Shown piece by piece: positions 22,901-32,855 of a stretch of 64,000 nt of DNA. The position numbers were made by a program, and so were the translations under genes. This DNA comes from Ypsolopha sequella (lineage: Eukaryota > Arthropoda > Insecta > Lepidoptera > Ypsolophidae). The stretch's first letter is position 1. Every line of letters begins with the position of its first letter. Under the pieces are notes generated by a model. That model did no database searches and was not told the origin of the DNA. It was given only the letters and a program-made list of their open reading frames with translations. The stretch covers positions 11,798,001 through 11,862,000 of the forward strand of contig OW204000.1 of NCBI GenBank assembly GCA_934047225.1, given 5' to 3'.

Positions 22901-23206
22901 ACGTTCATCGTCAATTACCTTCAAACCGTGTTCCAGTAAGACTTTATGACTACCATTACCTAGTAAAGTTATCGCTGATCCAGAATCCAACAATCCACAA
23001 GCTGTAATATCATTTACTTTAACAGAAACGTAGGGTCTATTATCATTAAAAGGCTTAGCATCCAGAATTGTGGAGACCCTATAGCAATTAAAAAATCTTT
23101 CAATAAAATCGAGCCAAGTATTCCACTCGATAGCATCGAATTTTGAGGCACAATTCTGGGAAATTAGTTTTTTGAAGTAGACGGATTGTTTGTAGGTGCC
23201 TGACAT
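19979..23206 (-). CDS. pol: Gypsy Pol polyprotein (PR-RT-RH-IN)
   Basis: A 1075-codon frame encodes the retrotransposon enzymes. Protease: LLDSGS with active D74. Reverse transcriptase: IDLSKAFWQI (D321) and YMDD (383-386). RNase H: HTDAS (D535), YTDHSAL (D602) and DALS. Integrase: an HHCC zinc finger (H727, H734, C764, C767) and a DDE triad D797, D857, E893 with 35 residues between the last two. All catalytic residues are intact and the frame has no stop. The first ATG (23206) lies inside gag and is probably not used. Pol is more likely made as a Gag-Pol fusion by -1 frameshifting at 23167-23173. The end is 137 bp from the 3' LTR, leaving no room for an envelope gene. Expression would come from the 5' LTR at the right. 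Confidence 0.95.
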   Translation of the reverse strand: MSGTYKQSVYFKKLISQNCASKFDAIEWNTWLDFIERFFNCYRVSTILDAKPFNDNRPYVSVKVNDITACGLLDSGSAITLLGNGSHKVLLEHGLKVIDDERITITTAGGESIKSIGYINLPITFENDFHIIKTHVIPEVDTSFILGIDFWRAFRICPKYLGSVTLSNTSLAEIKVDSTDICLQSYNNLDDAQRLIADDIVQQFKDISMEMKGLGRTNLITHRIETGDAQPIRQRYYRLSPEKQRILQEQVDEMLDLDVVERCESAWSSPVLIVHKKNGQPRFCLDSRKLNSVTKRDAYNLPYVSEILDNLRDAKFLSSIDLSKAFWQILIAPEDRDKTAFYIPGRGTLRFKTTAFGLTNAPATQQRLVDMLFGDFDLKTFAYMDDIVIISSSFEEHVSLLLRVLEKLKHANLTVNLEKCKFFRSQLKYLGYVVDANGLRTDPEKVEAILNYPTPTCRKDLKRFLGTATWYRRFVPNFSTVAGPLNKLTSNKKNAPPFKWTPEADASFNKLKESLVSAPVLSCPDYNLPFEVHTDASNYGVGAMLTQTVDGKEHPIAYMSRSLTSAEKNYSITERETLAVITALEHWRCYLENGQTFTVYTDHSALKWFLSLSNPTGRLARWGVRLSSFNFEMKHRRGVDNVIPDALSRAVPCDAVSTANSYLDTNDTWYKKMYNGCLNTPGNFPNFIIKNNSLFRLSKANSTLTNEFAWKEVVPQELREKVIFENHAEPTAGHLGIFKTYRRLALRFYWPGMHQDVVKFVGSCGKCLAYKAQNHTTLGELGRPKQCSRPFQMISIDFIGPLPTSRKQNSYILVVTCCFSKFCLIFPIKRANSEVVIKILEESVFMVHGIPQTILLDNGSQFISSSTESFFKKYNIPNIYFTPRYTPQVNTVERYNKTIMTCVSTFVDNDHRSWDTNIPKIQFAINNSVNESTGYTPSFLVYGRELVTCGTHYTDTDLGNEIFFLPRDVYAENLGCLSEIFDKVQSSLWHAHQKNTGHYNLRRKSAEFNVGDIVFKRAYVLSDKDKYFCKKLAPKFIKCRISAKKSPLVYVLEDMTGKDIGTWHIKDLKLAGYNK
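23108..23131 (-). other. Possible stem downstream of the frameshift site
   Basis: A 6-bp stem ATCGAG/CTCGAT (arms 23126-23131 and 23108-23113) closes a 12-nt loop about 36 nt past the slippery heptamer. A weaker GAATT/AATTC stem begins 11 nt past it. A frameshift stimulator is normally 5-9 nt downstream, so neither is an ideal fit. Confidence 0.2.
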
Positions 23207-24534
23207 TCAGGACAATCCGGATACTTGACACCCTTGTGACCACATTTAAAACATAACAAGGACCTATTTGGGTTTCTGCATTGGCGGAGATTGTGCGAAT
23301 TCTCCCGACATCTAGGACAAAACAAAAGTTTTTCGGCATCAATTGCATGTACATATTCCTCATTGTTAGTTTTATAAGGATTATATTTATTTAAGTTATT
23401 AGAATTATTTTGATTATAATTATAATTTTTATTCTGGAAATTCTTATTATCATACGAATTGTTATAGTTCGGTTTCTTTCCCGAACAATTCGAATTCGAA
23501 TACGCGAACTCAGGAGCCAATGTTTCACGTGTTACACCAACAGGTTCGCGGAAATGAGTAAGACGAGATTGAAAAGTCTCGTAATTGCGGCAAAGAGTTC
23601 TTAATTGCTCTATAGTAGTAATTTCAGTTGAAGAAGCGAGTGTACTCGCGTAGCACGGGCGAATATTATGCAATAATATTTCAAGTTTGTCTTCTTCTGA
23701 CAAGGTTTTAGATAATCGCGTAAACATACCAAACATGATGGATAAATATATTGTTATATTTTCTGAGACGCCCTGAGTTCGGCTACGAATTTCATCTAAA
23801 AGTCGGTAATCAAAATCTGATTTATCAAAATCCTGTTTCAGTAAAACTTTAAGATCGCTCCAAGATGACACTTGATCCTTTACGCTCCTAAACCAGTGTA
23901 GTGCTTTGTCTGTAAATATCTCGGTAGCATATGACAGAAGCTTAGAATCTGATATACTTCTTGCCTTGCAGAATTCAGAGACGCGTTCAATAAAAGCACG
24001 TACGCAAGTATCGCCATTAAATCTTAATTTGCCTAAATCAGCCAAACCTCCGCGGTCACAAGAAACATTTATCACGGGAATTACAGTTTGGTCAACCGAT
24101 GTCTCCTGAGATGAAGAAGGTGAAACCGAAAGAGTGTCGACTCCCCTCTCTAAGAACGTCTTTAATTGACCAGCAAGGTTTTTATACAATGTCAAGGTAT
24201 CTTTATATTGTGCTTTATGCTCCTCCGAAGGAACAATCCGATGAATTCTATGATAAAGATGGTTAAGTAAGTTCTCAGTGCGCTTAACAAGTGCTATATC
24301 TGGTTGAGGATCTTCAAGATTCTGTTCCACTTTACCTAAGACCTCTAAACAACCCGTAAGATCTTCCACTACTTCGAAAGGGGACTCCAAAATTTCCTCG
24401 GATGGATATCCAGCCGCCAATTTAACTATTTGTTTTCGCAAATCAGATACTTTAGAACCAGGTGTAGTTCCTCTGATTGCAACTTCGTACTCAAGTTCCG
24501 ACTTTTGGAGTGACAGAAACTTAATGGGATACAT
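23164..24534 (-). CDS. gag: Gypsy Gag polyprotein
   Basis: A 456-codon frame from ATG at 24534 to TAA at 23164-23166. Residues about 165-320 match the retrotransposon Gag core, with ALHWFRSVKDQVSSWSDLK at 211-229. A low-complexity Asn/Tyr/Lys stretch at 350-390 precedes a cysteine-rich nucleocapsid tail. The first knuckle is CX2CX4HX4C (C406, C409, H414, C419). The second lacks the histidine and reads CX2CX9CX2C (C428, C431, C441, C444), a form I recall from related insect elements. Gag should assemble the virus-like particle and bind the element RNA. The last codons hold the slippery heptamer for making Gag-Pol. Confidence 0.93.
   Translation of the reverse strand: MYPIKFLSLQKSELEYEVAIRGTTPGSKVSDLRKQIVKLAAGYPSEEILESPFEVVEDLTGCLEVLGKVEQNLEDPQPDIALVKRTENLLNHLYHRIHRIVPSEEHKAQYKDTLTLYKNLAGQLKTFLERGVDTLSVSPSSSQETSVDQTVIPVINVSCDRGGLADLGKLRFNGDTCVRAFIERVSEFCKARSISDSKLLSYATEIFTDKALHWFRSVKDQVSSWSDLKVLLKQDFDKSDFDYRLLDEIRSRTQGVSENITIYLSIMFGMFTRLSKTLSEEDKLEILLHNIRPCYASTLASSTEITTIEQLRTLCRNYETFQSRLTHFREPVGVTRETLAPEFAYSNSNCSGKKPNYNNSYDNKNFQNKNYNYNQNNSNNLNKYNPYKTNNEEYVHAIDAEKLLFCPRCRENSHNLRQCRNPNRSLLCFKCGHKGVKYPDCPECQAPTNNPSTSKN
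23167..23173 (-). promoter_or_regulatory. -1 ribosomal frameshift site AAAAAAC
   Basis: The minus strand reads TCA AAA AAC TAA in the gag frame. A-AAA-AAC is a canonical X XXY YYZ slippery heptamer and the gag stop follows at once. Slipping back one base gives AAA AAA CTA, exactly the pol frame (residues FKKL). The position coordinates of gag and pol differ by one in the direction required for a -1 shift. Confidence 0.85.
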
Positions 24535-25165
24535 TTTCGTTAAACAAAAAAGATTTTACTATCGACAGAATAAAAAAAATATATATGAAAGAAAAAAAAA
24601 ATCTTACAAGTCACGATAACCCCAACTAGTAGAATAAATGGTGAACAGCACTTAAAATAACCCTCTAGCAACTAAAATAATAATTTTAAACAACAACAAT
24701 ATTAATTAATAATTGGCATAATACTCCGTCCTGTTACAAAATGAAATACGATGACTAGAACGCTTGGTTTTGTCGATTTATAAAATTATTACCAACAAAA
24801 ATATTATTATTGATAGAAAAATAATCAACAAAAAGAAGAAAAAAAAAAATGCAAATAAAAAATTAACAACTAATGTGTACGTGGTTAAACAAAAATTAAA
24901 ACATGTAAATAATTAATTCAAATCAAATAATAATTAAAATTGAGATTACTTTTTTTGCTGTCAGTACTTTTATGTACGACACAAATTTGAAAATTGATAC
25001 AAAAACTCAAGTAATGTACGTAACGAATAACATAAAATAAATATTACCATGTACACATAAGCTGTAAAAGCGAAAACCAAAAAAAATGAGCGTTTAACAA
25101 AAAAACAACACACCAACAACAACACTAACTACAAACCAGGAATAAGGAACCAAACTTATTTTTAA
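24535..25165 (-). other. Untranslated leader of the gypsy element
   Basis: About 630 bp of A+T-rich sequence between primer-binding site and gag. No long frame is present. It is expected to hold the packaging signal, but I see no defined structure. Confidence 0.6.
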
Positions 25166-25181
25166 CCACGTTTAGGCGCCA
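25166..25181 (-). other. Primer-binding site
   Basis: One base inside the 5' LTR the minus strand reads TGGCGCCTAAACGTGG. The complementary tRNA 3' end would be ...GGCGCCA. That terminal heptamer is shared with insect lysine tRNA, while the next positions do not match perfectly. The primer identity is therefore a guess. Confidence 0.65.
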
Positions 25182-25182
25182 G

Positions 25183-26271
25183 TGTGACGTCCCTACCTGT
25201 CTATCCCTAAATTAGGGTAGGGATAAATAAATTGATAGACGAGGCAGGAGTCCGTTAATAAAAAAAATATATATTAAAAAAAAAATAATAATAATAATAA
25301 TAAAATCGGGCCGAAATAAGTTTGATCCCCCGAGATGGTTTCAGTCCGCACTTCCCTGTAGCCGCGGGCGGTCTCCAGCCGAAGGTACGTGGGATTTGCT
25401 GGGACGGGCGGCGGCGGCGCGAGTCGAAGTTCTAGCGACCGGCGACGTTGCGGTGTGGCGATCTTCGTGTGGAAGGAGTAGGCTCTTCAAAGACAGGTCC
25501 CAAATTTCAGTTAGCGTATTAATTCGCCTTAAAAGCCGTAGCGTTGTTCCCTGCAAATCCACGGACGTGTTATTATTCACGACCGAACACAAAGGTTGGC
25601 CAGCCACGACAAATCAGGGAACCGCGGTAATGTAGTTATTGTCGTGGTGGTTCCAACAGCAGAACGGAGTTACAATCATGGAATAACTTAATACATAAAC
25701 ACAAAAAAATAAACGAACTAGGTAATACTGTTCACCGTTTACTTACCCGAGTTGGGGAACAAAGGAAAATCCAATAATGCGTCACACACAAATAAATAAT
25801 GTCCTGGTATTATTCCAGCAATAGTAATCACTTCAGATATTTATGTTGTAACCTTTTAACAATATAAAAATAACATATAACTAGGTCCCGACAATTATAT
25901 TTTACGGCAATTATAGTGACCGTTATTTAGTTGTCGCGTTGGAAGCTCGAGACCCGAGAGTGGAATGTGTCGCGAGTTCCGGCCGGGCGGCGCACCGCGA
26001 CGCCGACGGCCGCGTCATCGAGGCGCGAGAACAACGAACGAGTTTGCGGGTACCGCTCGCAATAAAAAAATATGAATATTAGGTTATGTATGTTTTAAAA
26101 TTAATTTAATTAATTGTTTTAATATTTATTGAGATAGCATTCTGTAAATAATAATAAGTAATTGAACTGCTTTGTAAAAATTTATTTAGAATTGTAATTT
26201 TAAGATGTACATAATTATTAATTAAAATAATTAATACTTCATTATGGAACGTTCACAAGTGCAACGTTACA
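25183..26271 (-). repeat. 5' LTR of the gypsy element
   Basis: 1089 bp, TG...CA ends in the minus orientation, nearly identical to the copy at 18754-19842. It should carry the element promoter for minus-strand transcription. The 88- and 79-codon frames present in both LTRs are by-products of duplication. Confidence 0.95.
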
Positions 26272-26760
26272 ATGTTTATTTAAAATGAAACTTACTACAG
26301 GTCATTGAGGAAGTCACGGCTAACATTTTCTTTCCTTACACTTATCTGCGTAAATCTGCGCTTTGGAAGCTACAGGCACTTGAAAATATTTAATGAAAAG
26401 GTCAAGAAATTGAACTGATTTTTTATTTTTGGTAGACAGCTTACTCTATTACAAACATCTTTTACTGATGTAGTTTTGCAAAAATATGCATCACTTTCAG
26501 AGAAAAAAAAATATTGAATTATTTTTGTATGGAGAAAATTATGTTTTTGTCAATTACTTGCGTGCTTCATGTTTATTTAAAATTAAACTTAGTTCAGGTC
26601 ATTGAGGAAGTCAAGGCTAACATTTTATTTCCTCACACTTAACTGCGAAAATCTACGCTTTGGAAGCTATAGGCACTTGAAAATATTTTATGTAAAGGTC
26701 AAGGAATTGAACTGATTTTTTATTTTTGGTAGACTGCTGACTCTATTACAAACATATGAG

Positions 26761-27654
26761 TAAGCTGTCTACCGAAAATAAAAAATCAGTTCAATTCCTT
26801 GACCTTTTCATTAAATATTTTCAAGTGCCTGTAGCTTCCAAAGCGCAGATTTACGCAGATAAGTGTACGAAAATAAAATGTTGGCCGTGACTTCCTCAAT
26901 GACCTGAACTAAGTTTAATTTTAAATAAACATGAAGCACGCAAGTAATTGACAAAAACATAATTTTCTCCATACAAAAATAATTCAATATTTTTTTTTCT
27001 CTGAAAGTGATGCATATTTTTGCAAAATTACATCAGTAAAAGATGTTTGTAATAGAGTAAGCTGTCTACCAAAAATAAAAAATCAGTTCAAATCCTTGAC
27101 CTTTTCATTAAATATTTTCAAGTGCCTGTAGCTTCCAAAGCGCAGATTTACGCAGATAAGTGTAAGGAAATAAAATGTTGGCCGTGACTTCCTCAATGAC
27201 CTGAACTAAGTTTAATTTTAAATAAACGTGAAGCACGCAAGTAATTGACAAAAACATAATTTTCTCCAAACAAAAATAATTCAATATTTTTTGTTCTCTG
27301 AAAGTGATGCATATTTTTGCAAAACTACATCAGTAAAAGATGTTAGTAATAGAGTAAGCTGTCTACCAAAAATAAAAAATCAGTTCAATTTCTTGACCTT
27401 TTCATTAAATATTTTCAAGTGCCTGTAGCTTCCAAAGCGCAGATTTACGCAGATAAGTGTAAGGAAAAAAAATGTTGGCCGTAACTTCCTCAATGACCTG
27501 TAGTAAGTTTCATTTTAAATAAACATGAAGCACGCAAGTAATTGACAAAAACATAATTTTCTCCATACAAAAAATAATTCAATGATTTTTTTCTCTTAAA
27601 TTAATGCATATTTCAGAAAAACTACATCAGTAAAAGGTGTTTGTAATAGTTTCA
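26761..27654. repeat. Three tandem 297-bp units (right arm of foldback)
   Basis: Units begin with 'taagctgtctacc' at 26761, 27058 and 27355, exactly 297 bp apart. Each contains 'cagttcaa', 'cttccaaagcgcagatttac', 'cttcctcaatgacctg' and 'aagtaattgacaaaaacata'. Divergence is a few percent. The same unit in inverse orientation lies at about 26437-26735, and another is split between 18610-18753 and 26276-26436. Confidence 0.85.
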
Positions 27655-27840
27655 GCAGTCTACCAAAAAAAAATCAGTTCGATTCCTTGACCTTCAAATT
27701 GACTTCACCCTAAGTCCACGATTTCGTGATATGGAACCAGTGTGCGACGCGGCGTTTACCGTCGTTGTCAAACGGGCACTGGCAGCCGCCGATCGGCGAG
27801 CTGCATCGTGAGTGTTCAACCCGTATGTAATAATAATTTA

Positions 27841-30160
27841 GTATGTCAGCTCACGCGAGTTTTAATAATATGATAATTTTATTTATGTATTGTTAACTAT
27901 TGTAATGTATTCAACATTTCAGATAATAATATATTTTCCTTGCATTGGGAATTTTTTCAGGGTATAAAGTGGTTCAATCAGCTGAACGGCACTACAAAAT
28001 GAAAAAATCTGTTCATACAGAATATTATTTTGGCAAGAATGTAATCTGTTCACACAATTACTTTTTCAATTTTTTTAATTTCGAATCTATCGGACCTTGT
28101 TAATAATTGCAAATTACATCAGTAAAAGTTGTAATAAAAATGTAAAAAGACGAAAAGAGACACCTTTACTCGTATTATTGTTTCAGGCGGTTAAATTAAA
28201 TGTCGAGCAAATCATTAGTTCCATATAATATATCAATTATATAAGGATTCAAATTTAATATCCGTTCGTTGGTATTTTATTTATTAATGCTAACGAAGCT
28301 ATTTTGTCGTTGCGAGTTAAGGACTGGTCCATGGTACATGTCAATCTGATTAAGTGATTTTGAACTTAATTATATTGTCAGAAAACTAGAAAGCTCTTCG
28401 TGTGCTGTCGGCACGCATAATCAGTTAATTTTTAAGGTTTTTCTAGATATTTAAAAAAAATATTTGATGTAGGAATTTTTTGTCTTGACAACGGCAAATA
28501 AACCATGTTAACGTGTTATAGCAGACATTTCAGACATAAAACTCAAGCCACTTAGACAAAAAACGTATTTATAGCGTAAAAAGGCGTAATTTCCAAAAAT
28601 AAAATTTATTGAGTGAAATGTGTCTAATTATTGACAACGGAAACATAAGGGTCTGAAAAAACATGTCTGTGAGTTTAACATTGACTAGTTAGTAGTTGAC
28701 TCAGCATATTTAAGCAAAAACCCTTGAAATACCAAAGGCAAGGCCTTAATTAATTAGTATTTCTTAGGTATAATAATAACCTCAAGAGAGTTGCGAGATA
28801 CCAAATTGATCATTCTGTGGGGATTTCCCTTGAATTTAATTAACGAATATCGTGAGGGAGCAAATATTATCTCAATTAGAGGAAACCAAAAATGTGATAC
28901 GATTTTGCAAACGAAACAAGAAATTGGTGGAATGATACAAATGAAATCATAAAAAATTAGTCAAATTTATATAAGAACAGAGACATTTACGTGACACCCA
29001 ATAAGGGAAGAACAGGGGTTGAGATAAAGTGGTGGAGCTTTAGGTATTCCTGTTACTACAGAAATGAATTCTGGCGAAATTAATTCTAGACGAATGAAGG
29101 CTCATTCCACGTTGGTCAACATTCTTGTCATATTTGTCTCCTCAATTTTGGGGTTCAATAAATAATGGTGTAACTGTGTTGTTGGTAAGTTCCATCGTTT
29201 GTATGCACGTCATAGCCCATACGCATAGTTACACGCTTTTAAAAGTTTTTTTTTAAATAGACTATGATACTCATTATTTATGATGAAATAACAAGATTCA
29301 TCCAGACGAATGGATAAGTTTTCGAGTTTCAGAGCAGACGTCTTGACGCGACAAACTCATTTGTAGGCGTGGCCAAAAGTCATGCTGTTTCATTTCGCTA
29401 TAATATGCAGCCTCCATGAAACTTGCGAAGACACTACAATTGTGCCGATTTCGTCGCGGTCGCAAAATTAAAGACTTGTGTCAGAAATAACATGATTTTG
29501 GCAAGATTGTGAACGTTTTAAGAAAAGAAAGTAAAGACCTTTATTTAGATGCCACATCTAAAATGAACATCTACTCTAGGTTATTAACATATTTTAAATT
29601 GTTAAGATGCAGCACACAAAAAGGTCCGTGACTCAGCAAAATGCCACAGCAGAACTGTGACGCTGATCTTCCGTCAGAGGCCGCGAGTTGCGACACATGT
29701 GATGTAACGTTGGTTACGACGGCCAAAATCCTTAAATCTGTTAGAGCACTGTTGCTTTTGTCTCTTCAATGGCGCTCTCCAGAAGAGGGCCGTGTGCCAG
29801 CGTCCTGAGGAAGATTTTGCCCTTGGTGGGGTGGGAGTATTCCCGGAAAACATATACCTGATTGGCTGGTACAGTGACCTGAAATTGTTACTGACTGTAG
29901 GTCTATTTTATTATTAATATTAATATAATAAAATAGATAGATATAGGTGAAAAGGACATAAAAACTAATACTAAGGTTTGTCCGTGGTATATTTGAGGTC
30001 TTCCGCACTACTAGCAGATGCCCCGCAGCATTGCTCGCGTGGATCTAGGGGGACAATTGTCAGTCCGTCAAAATAGCCTTCTTGACCGTAAAAACTCGTT
30101 TTATCTGTCGAACTCCATACATTTTTAGCTCGAGTTTTAGAAGTCTCGCTTTGACTGTTT
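27841..30160. other. Unassigned stretch
   Basis: A+T-rich with no supported gene. 29600-29880 is less A+T-rich ('ccagaagagggccgtgtgcc') and may be an old repeat or exon remnant. I could not assign it. Confidence 0.4.
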
Positions 30161-30164
30161 TTAT

Positions 30165-30305
30165 GGAAAAACCCCCCAGTTTCTCTCGATCCCGAGAGTT
30201 TCCTAAATTCCCTTCTTAGCGGATGCGTAGTACATATTGTGTACGCCGTATTTTGTTCTAAGCGTTGATAGATCAGTGAGTCAACCAGTGTATTCCTTTA
30301 TTTAA
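30165..30305 (+). repeat. Dispersed repeat fragment, related to 30966-31118
   Basis: Shares 'tcccttcttagcggatgcgt'-type text and 'gcgttgatagatcagtgagt' with 30966-31118 ('gccttcttagtagataaac', 'gcgttaatagatcagtcagt'). It is non-coding. Confidence 0.5.
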
Positions 30306-30965
30306 ATAGATTATCGAGACTTATACACAATTTTTAATAGATAGGTATAACCCGAATCAAAAGACCTTAGGAATAGAAACGGTGACTGGTCTTACTTACA
30401 CACTAGCTCCGTCTATATTCGCACAGTCGCACGTCTATATTCTATATTTCGCATTGGAAATACATATTTCATATTTAAAAACAATAGCAGTCAATGTCAA
30501 ATGTATATTGTCGATCGCTCAAATGCCATACTGTGACGTAAATATGTCAGGTGTTCATTTGCTATATGCTGACAGTACAGTCAAAGTAGGCCGAGATTTT
30601 GAATCCCGAGGTCTTTTGACTCGGTTAATAACTATGTAATGGTGCATTTGGATGGCAAGGACATAATACTCGAATACAATGCGATGTATGTGGTTCTGAT
30701 ATACCTATATGTATGTCCAAGGACTTCAGCATATTCGTTGCATAGAGCGCGTGCAGAGCGAACGATCCTAATATATTTACAAGTTACGTATCAAAGCAGA
30801 AGGGCCTGGTTGGAGGTAGGCGATGAGGCGACATCTGGAGACGACGGCGCTTATCAGACCTCGGCTAAATACTCAATTTGCTCTCTACCTTGTAGAATAT
30901 TGTTTGTTAGGGTGCCATCAAAATTGGAACCCTAAAAAGTGAAGTCTAGATTCTGGTTTGTCATT
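30306..30965. other. Unassigned stretch
   Basis: Two adjacent plus-strand frames (30382-30639 and 30639-30935) show no domain. The end of the second ('gttagggtgccatcaaaatt' then 'ggaaccctaa') resembles the AGGGTTCC repeat family. No gene supported. Confidence 0.4.
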
Positions 30966-31114
30966 TGGATCTAATTGTTCCCGATCCCGTGGAAAATTCC
31001 TAAAATGCCTTCTTAGTAGATAAACACGACATACCAGGGACCTACAGTTCAAATTTCATGTTCCCAGGTATAGCGGTTTGGTCTAGGCGTTAATAGATCA
31101 GTCAGTCAGGGTAT
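30966..31114 (+). repeat. Dispersed repeat fragment, related to 30165-30305
   Basis: Contains 'ttcccgatcccgtggaaaat' and 'gttcaaatttcatgttccca', phrases of an abundant lepidopteran repeat. It abuts the inverted-repeat element that follows. Confidence 0.5.
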
Positions 31115-31589
31115 TATGTTGTCGACATGTTGTAGAATTCGGTATTTTACAATGTGTCTAGGCATATGGTAATTCTGTTACAACTACTGAGAGTCGCCTC
31201 GCACCGTTCCACTTCGCTCAGCTCCCAAAATGTATTTACATGTAAACCTAACACGTTCTTCCTGGCGAATGAAAAAACATGGAAGACGCATTGCTAACAA
31301 AGTGTAATTCGAAATCGGCACCAGAGACTAAAAAGGGCAAATTGGCTCGTACAGTTTGCGACACTAGGCCAGCCATGACTGGCCGACTCAAAGACACAGT
31401 GATTGCTCCGTACAAAATTATGTTCAACACACTTTATCGTGGGGTCCATTTCCAGCTCTAATCAGACTTCTGTTTTTTCGTTCACTGGTTCTTTCTCCGC
31501 TCATCGTTGCACCTAGTTTTGACATTTTGGTGAAAGATTTTCGGTTTTATACTCTACAATTTGCTGAATTCTACAAAATGATGGCCGCA
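31115..31589 (+). mobile_element. TIR element (59421 family) carrying a nested insertion
   Basis: The ends 'atgttgtcgacatgttgtag' and 'gaattctacaaaatgatggc' are imperfect inverses and match the ends of 59421-59668. The body shares 'acatgtaaacctaacacg' and 'ttttggtgaaagattttcgg' with that copy. A block of about 220 bp (about 31266-31486) has no counterpart in the other copies. It has its own inverted ends ('gaatgaaaaaaca' versus inverse of 'tgttttttcgttc'), so a smaller element is nested inside. Confidence 0.55.
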
Positions 31590-32850
31590 TAAATAGATTT
31601 TTCACCACCCGCCTGGGATAGTTCTAGAATGGCTTTCGATCTCAAAATAAATACATTTTTGATGACCTAAGATTATTACAGTACTTTTCTGAAATTTACG
31701 TGCAGGGTCAAACAAAGCACATTTCATCTACATTGACGGAACTTGTTCACAGCATACGGCGTACACTTCAAAGACTTTTACTTTTAACTACGCTGCTGCA
31801 GGCAGCTGTCATGTGATGACAAAATTTTATAAACTGTGTTTTGACTAAAAAACCTTTACCCCATCAATTTTTTATTTTCGTAATAAATTATGTCTTTCAA
31901 AAAAAATATTACGCTTGCTTTAACAATGACAAACGTATTGAGAATGCTTATAAGTTTCTCTCTCAAACAGCGCGACTCAATTTTATAATATTCCTCCATT
32001 TGCAAACACCGGAGATTGTCACCCTTGCAATTTGCAAAAGCAAGGAAATAATGAAGAGCATTTCAACTGTCTCGAGAAAATGAGCTCGCAAACGTACTAG
32101 ATAACCACATTATGTAGAAACATGCCATGGTTCTTAGTTCATGAGAATAAAAACGGTTATGGAGTAACTCTGTTGTCTACCATTTGTGGTTAGTGGTGTG
32201 TGCGCTCGTTTTGGAGTTACAATGCTGCATTCTTTGTTTTTACTGACTTAGAAATATAATAGTTATGTGAGCTGAAGAGAGATGACTTTTTGAAATTATT
32301 TTTTTTAAATAAATATTGTTACGACTTTAATTTTCGAAGCGGTGCCTGTGCCGAGATGTTTCGAGTGTAAACAATCATAGTGATCGTAACTCTAAAATAA
32401 TTGGTACATTTTATGAATTCAAACTATTGGGGTCGAAACATAGTATTTTTTCCGAATTAAAGACATTTTCATAAATATAATTTTAAAATCTGCGTTCCAT
32501 TGCAAATAAAAGTATTCAATAATCAGCTTTGCCCTGAAAATTAAGGCGGTGCTAAATACAGCTTTCTCACTAGAAGGCCGGACATTCTAGTGAAAAAAAA
32601 ATCAAGATGGGTTGAAACCGTGTTTGTCACCGTTCTACCCCACCTCGGTGGCCGCCGCATGCCGCCACCGGAGTCCGCTACTGCCCCACAGCCAACACAC
32701 ACACCCTCTACCGCTATTCACTACGCGCCCATTGCAAAATAATCACGTGGTGTTCCTTTTGTGCAAAAGAACTTTTTACTGTTTATAAATCGATCTTTTA
32801 ATAATGTAGTATATTTTTAGGTATTTACAAATATAATTTGTTTTATAGAA
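31590..32850. other. Unassigned stretch
   Basis: No supported gene. 32620-32740 is G+C-rich ('ggtggccgccgcatgccgcc') but has no clear frame or motif. Confidence 0.4.
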
Positions 32851-32855
32851 GAGGC

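Larger units (their letters stand above)
18754..26271 (-). mobile_element. Complete Ty3/gypsy LTR retrotransposon
   Basis: The element is 7518 bp, flanked by a 4-bp target duplication ATGT (18750-18753 and 26272-26275). It has two 1089-bp LTRs, a primer-binding site, a polypurine tract, and gag and pol, all on the minus strand. Domain order is protease, reverse transcriptase, RNase H, integrase, which is the Metaviridae (gypsy) order. No envelope frame follows pol. The LTRs differ at only two sites by eye and both main frames are open, so insertion is recent. It landed inside a 297-bp unit of the foldback element. Confidence 0.95.
18415..27840. mobile_element. Foldback element of 297-bp units, split by a gypsy element
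   Basis: The outer ends are inverse: 'cggcttgaacactcacg' at 18429-18445 matches the inverse of 'cgtgagtgttcaacccg' near 27807-27823. Inside each end is a matching block with 'gacttcaccctaagtccacg'. Between them are 297-bp units in opposite orientations. About two lie left of a centre near 26757 (one is interrupted by the retrotransposon). Three lie right of it, starting at 26761, 27058 and 27355, followed by a partial unit from about 27650. Without the 7.5-kb insertion the element is about 1.9 kb. It has no coding capacity and would fold into a long hairpin. Confidence 0.8.
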
